Below, in pieces: positions 60,305 through 64,000 of a stretch of DNA of 64,000 nt. Within the stretch, counting starts at the first letter, position 1; every line of letters starts with the position of its first letter. This DNA comes from Gibbula magus (taxonomy: Eukaryota > Mollusca > Gastropoda > Trochida > Trochidae): assembly GCA_936450465.1 (NCBI GenBank), contig OW388304.1:14737061-14801060 (forward strand). The letters run 5' to 3'. The notes under the pieces are model-generated. The model had not been told where the DNA came from. It saw nothing but the letters and a program-made list of their open reading frames with translations, and did no database searches. The position numbers were made by a program, and so were the translations under genes.

Positions 60305-60800
60305 GTAAGTAATATGGTTAATGTTTTACTGTGTAAGTAATATGGTCCATGTTTAACTGGGTAAGTAATATGGTTCATGTTTTACTGGGTAAGTAATACG
60401 ATTCATGTTTTACTGGGTAAGTAATATGGTTCATGTTTTACTGGGTAAGTGAGACGGTTCATGTTTCAATGAGTAAGTAATACAGTTCATGGTTCAATGG
60501 GTAAGTAATACCGTTCATGTTTTACTGGGTAAGTAATAAAATTCATGTTTTACTGGATAAGTAATATGGTTCATGTTTTACTGGGTAAGTAATATGGTTC
60601 ATGTTTTACTGGGTAAGTAATACAGTTCATGTTTCAATGGGTAAGTAATACAGTTCATGTTTTAATGGGTAAGTAATACAGTTCATGTTTTACTGGATAA
60701 GCAATATGGTTCATGTTTACTGGGTAAGTAATATGGTTCGTGTTTTACTGGGTAAGTGATATGGTTCATGTTTTACTGAATAAGAAATACAGTTCATGTT
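60291..60800 (+). repeat. 28 bp minisatellite carrying a splice donor
   Basis: About 18 copies of a unit of the form GTAAGTAATATGGTTCATG TTTTACTGG. The first unit overlaps the last coding bases of exon 34 and its donor. About 15 of the copies keep a GTAAGT core; three have ATAAG. Confidence 0.95.
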
Positions 60801-60939
60801 GAAAGGTTAACAGAGCATAAAACTTCCTTCTTCATAAATCATACACCTGAGTGAGCAACTGACCAATGAGTAAACCACAGGCCAAGTTAAGCGCAAATAT
60901 CACAACAGAAATGATATGACCAATTGTGCATGAGTGAGA

Positions 60940-63900
60940 ACGGTCGGCCTGTGATTAAATATGATAAGCTAGTGACGGAGATGGCGTGAGAGTGAGAACG
61001 TTCGGCCTGTGATTAAATACGATAAGCTAGTGACGGAGATGGCGTGAGAGTGAGAACGTCTGGCATATGATTAAATACGATAAGCTAGTGACGGAGATGG
61101 CGTGAGAGTGAGAACGCTCGGCCTGTGATTAAATACGATAAGCTAGTGACGGAGATGGTGTGAGAGTGAGAACGCTCGGCCTGTGATTAAATATGATAAG
61201 CTAGTGACGGAGATGGTGTGAGAGTGAGAACGTTCCACCTGTGATTAAATACGATAAGCTAGTGACGGAGATGGCGTGAGAATGAGGACGTTCGGCCTGT
61301 GATTAAATACGATAAGCTAGTGACGGAGATGGCGTGAGAGTGAGAACGCTCGGCCTGTGATTAAATACGATAAGCTAGTGACGGAGATGGCGTGAGAGTG
61401 AGAACGCTCGGCCTGTGATTAAATACGATAAGCTAGTGACGGAGATGGCGTGAGAGTGAGACCGTTCGGCCTGTGATTAAATATGATAAGCTAGTGACGG
61501 AGATGGTGTGAGAGTGAGAACGTTCCACCTGTGATTAAATACGATAAGCTAGTGACGGAGATGGCGTGAGAATGAGGACGTTCGGCCTGTGATTAAATAC
61601 GATAAGCTAGTGACGGAGATGGCGTGAGAGTGAGAACGCTCGGCCTGTGATTAAATACGATAAGCTAGTGACGGAGATGGCGTGAGAGTGAGAACGCTCG
61701 GCCTGTGATTAAATACGATAAGCTAGTGACGGAGATGGCGTGAGAGTGAGACCGTTCGGCCTGTGATTAAATACAATAAGCTAGTGACAGAGATGGCGTG
61801 ACAGTGAGAACGTTCGGCCTGTGATTAAATACGATAAGCTAGTGACGGAGATGCCGTGAGAGTGAGAACGTCTGGCATGTGATTAAATATGATAAGCTTG
61901 TGACGGAGATGGCGTGAGAGTGAGAACGCTCGGCCTGTGATTAAATATGATAAGCTAGTGAAGGAGATGGCGTGAGAGTGAGAACGCTCGGCCTGTGATT
62001 AAATACAATAAGCTAGTGACGGAGATGGCGTGAGAGTGAGAACGTCTCGCATGTGATTAAATATGATAAGCTTGTGACGGAGATGGCGTGAGAGTGAGAA
62101 CGTTCGGCCAGTGATAAGATACGATAAGCTAGTGACGGAGATGGCGTGAGAGTGAGAACGTCTGGCATGTGATTAAATATGATAAGCTTGTGACGGAGAT
62201 AGCGTGAGAGTGAGAACGCTCGGCCTGTGATTAAATACGATAAGCTAGTGACGGAGATGGCGTGAAAGTGAGAACGTCTGGCATGTGATTAAATATGATA
62301 AGCTTGTGACGGAGATGGCGTGAGAGTGAGAACGCGATGCCTGTGATTAAATACGATAAGCTAGTGACGGAGATGGCGTGAGAGTGAGAACGCTCGGCCT
62401 GTGATTAAATACGATAAGCTAGTGACGGAGATGGCGTGAGAGTGAGACCGTTCGGCCTGTGATTAAATACAATAAGCTAGTGACAGAGATGGCGTGACAG
62501 TGAGAACGTTCGGCCTGTGATTAAATACGATAAGCTAGTGACGGAGATGGCGTGAGAGTGAGAACGTCTGGCATGTGATTAAATATGATAAGCTTGTGAC
62601 GGAGATGGCGTGAGAGTGAGAACGCTCGGCCTGTGATTAAATACGATAAGCTAGTGACGGAGATGGCGTGAGAGTGAGAACGTCTGGCATGTGATTAAAT
62701 ATGATAAGCTAGTGACGGAGATGGCGTGAGAGTGAGAACACTCGGCCTGTGATTAAATACAATAAGCTAGTGACGGAGATGGCGTGAGAGTGAGAACGTC
62801 TGGCATGTGATTAAATATGATAAGCTTGTGACGGAGATGGCGTGAGAGTGAGAACGTTCGGCCTGTGATAAGATACGATAAGCTAGTGACGGAGATGGCG
62901 TGAGAGTGAGAACGTCTGGCATGTGATTAAATATGATAAGCTTGTGACGGAGATAGCGTGAGAGTCAGAACGTTTGGCCTGTGATTAAATACGATAAGCT
63001 AGTGACGGAGATGGCGTGAGAGTGAGAACGCTCGGCCTGTGATTAAATACAATAAGCTAGTGACGGAGATGGCGTGAGAGTGAGAACGTCTCGCATGTGA
63101 TTAAATATGATAAGCTTGTGACGGAGATGGCGTGAGAGTGAGAACGTTCGGCCAGTGATAAGATACGATAAGCTAGTGACGGAGATGGCGTGAGAGTGAG
63201 AACGTCTGGCATGTGATTAAATATGATAAGCTTGTGACGGAGATAGCGTGAGAGTGAGAACGCTCGGCCTGTGATTAAATACGATAAGCTAGTGACGGAG
63301 ATGACGTGAAAGTGAGAACGTCTGGCATGTGATTAAATATGATAAGCTTGTGACGGAGATGGCGTGAGAGTCAGAACGCTCGGCCTGTGATTAAATACGA
63401 TAAGCTAGTGACGGAGATGGCGTGAGAGTGAGAACGTCTGGCATGTGATTAAATATGATAAGCTAGTGACGGAGATGGCGTGAGAGTGAGAACGCTCGGC
63501 CTGTGATTAAATACAATAAGCTAGTGACGGAGATGGCGTGAGAGTGAGAACGTCTGGCATGTGATTAAATATGATAAGCTTGTGACGGAGATGGCGTGAG
63601 AGTGAGAACGTTCGGCCTGTGATAAGATACGATAAGCTAGTGACGGAGATGGCGTGAGAGTGAGAACGTCTGGCATGTGATTAAATATGATAAGCTTGTG
63701 ACGGAGATAGCGTGAGAGTCAGAACGCTTGGCCTGTGATTAAATACGATAAGCTAGTGACGGAGATGGCGTGAAAGTGAGAACGTCTGGCATGTGATTAA
63801 ATATGATAAGCTTGTGACGGAGATGGCGTGAGAGTGAGAACGCTCGGCCAGTGATTAAATACGATAAGCTAGTGACAGAGATGGCGTGAGAGTGAGAACG

Positions 63901-64000
63901 TCTGGCATGTGATTAAATATGATAAGCTTGTGACGGAGATGGCGTGAGAGTGAGAACGTTCGGCTTGTGATAAAATACGATAAGCTAGTGACGGAGATGG
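60940..64000. repeat. 58 bp satellite array with higher-order structure
   Basis: About 53 tandem copies of a 58 bp unit (GATAAGCTAGTGACGGAGAT, GGCGTGAGAGTGAGAACG, then CTCGGCCTGTGATTAAATAC) run to the window edge. Two main variants occur: type A (AAGCTAGTG, TCGGCCTG) and type B (AAGCTTGTG with a HindIII site, TCTGGCATG). From ~61,850 they often alternate. It probably lies within intron 34 of the CEMIP-like gene. No coding frame or flanking genes suggest another role. Confidence 0.97.

Noticed and set aside
60940..64000. CRISPR array
   Set aside because: Whole 58 bp units repeat without unique spacers, there are no cas genes, and the setting is a eukaryotic intron.

Overview
The window is nuclear DNA from a multicellular invertebrate. 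Coding sequence is split by many short GT-AG introns, intergenic and intronic DNA is AT-rich, and tRNA-derived SINEs, non-LTR retrotransposons, Tc1 and tyrosine-recombinase elements and fold-back elements are abundant. A CEMIP-type hyaluronan-binding/hyaluronidase-like protein fused to WSC and C-type lectin domains, together with the SINE types, suggests a lophotrochozoan, probably a mollusc. That placement is an inference; no species can be named.

Left end, 1-5,030: no host gene. It holds a tRNA-headed SINE, a hairpin element, two broken Tc1-like fragments in opposite orientations, and a purine-rich (GGA)n block duplicated in tandem as two ~640 bp units.

Middle, 5,030-38,500: a tandem array of paralogous minus-strand genes. 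Copies A (9,181-13,484) and B (22,324-26,928) each have four exons whose splice phases match and whose lengths sum to complete frames (419 and 439 aa). The layout is signal peptide, a domain resembling the farnesoic-acid-O-methyltransferase-like (FAMeT, Methyltransf_FA) fold, a Thr/Ser/Glu/Pro mucin-like repeat exon, and an Asn/Asp/Gly/Ser repeat exon ending in a GPI-anchor-type hydrophobic tail. Copy C (exons at 29,233-35,400) keeps the signal and FAMeT exons, but its mucin exon has shrunk to 63 bp and its last exon is unclear. The three share a TATA-containing promoter cassette. Flanking DNA is duplicated too (5.46-13.6 kb matches 19.66-27.1 kb in pieces; the region upstream of B matches that upstream of C), and a relic of intron 1 of a fourth unit lies near 37.8-38.5 kb. 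Between and inside the units sit a DIRS/YR-like element, an L2/CR1-type LINE fragment, an L1-like element carrying a nested TA-flanked MITE, and several hairpin elements.

Right part, 39,480-60,304: one large plus-strand gene with a CCAAT/E-box/TATA promoter and 34 exons whose phases all join in frame (1,586 codons so far; the 3' end lies beyond the window). It encodes a secreted CEMIP/TMEM2-family ectodomain followed by a WSC domain and three C-type-lectin-like domains, the last one incomplete. The added domains are bounded by phase-1 introns, as expected for exon shuffling.

Right end, 60,305-64,000: the splice donor of exon 34 has been amplified into about 18 copies of a 28 bp minisatellite that carries the donor itself. 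A 58 bp satellite with higher-order structure then runs to the window edge.
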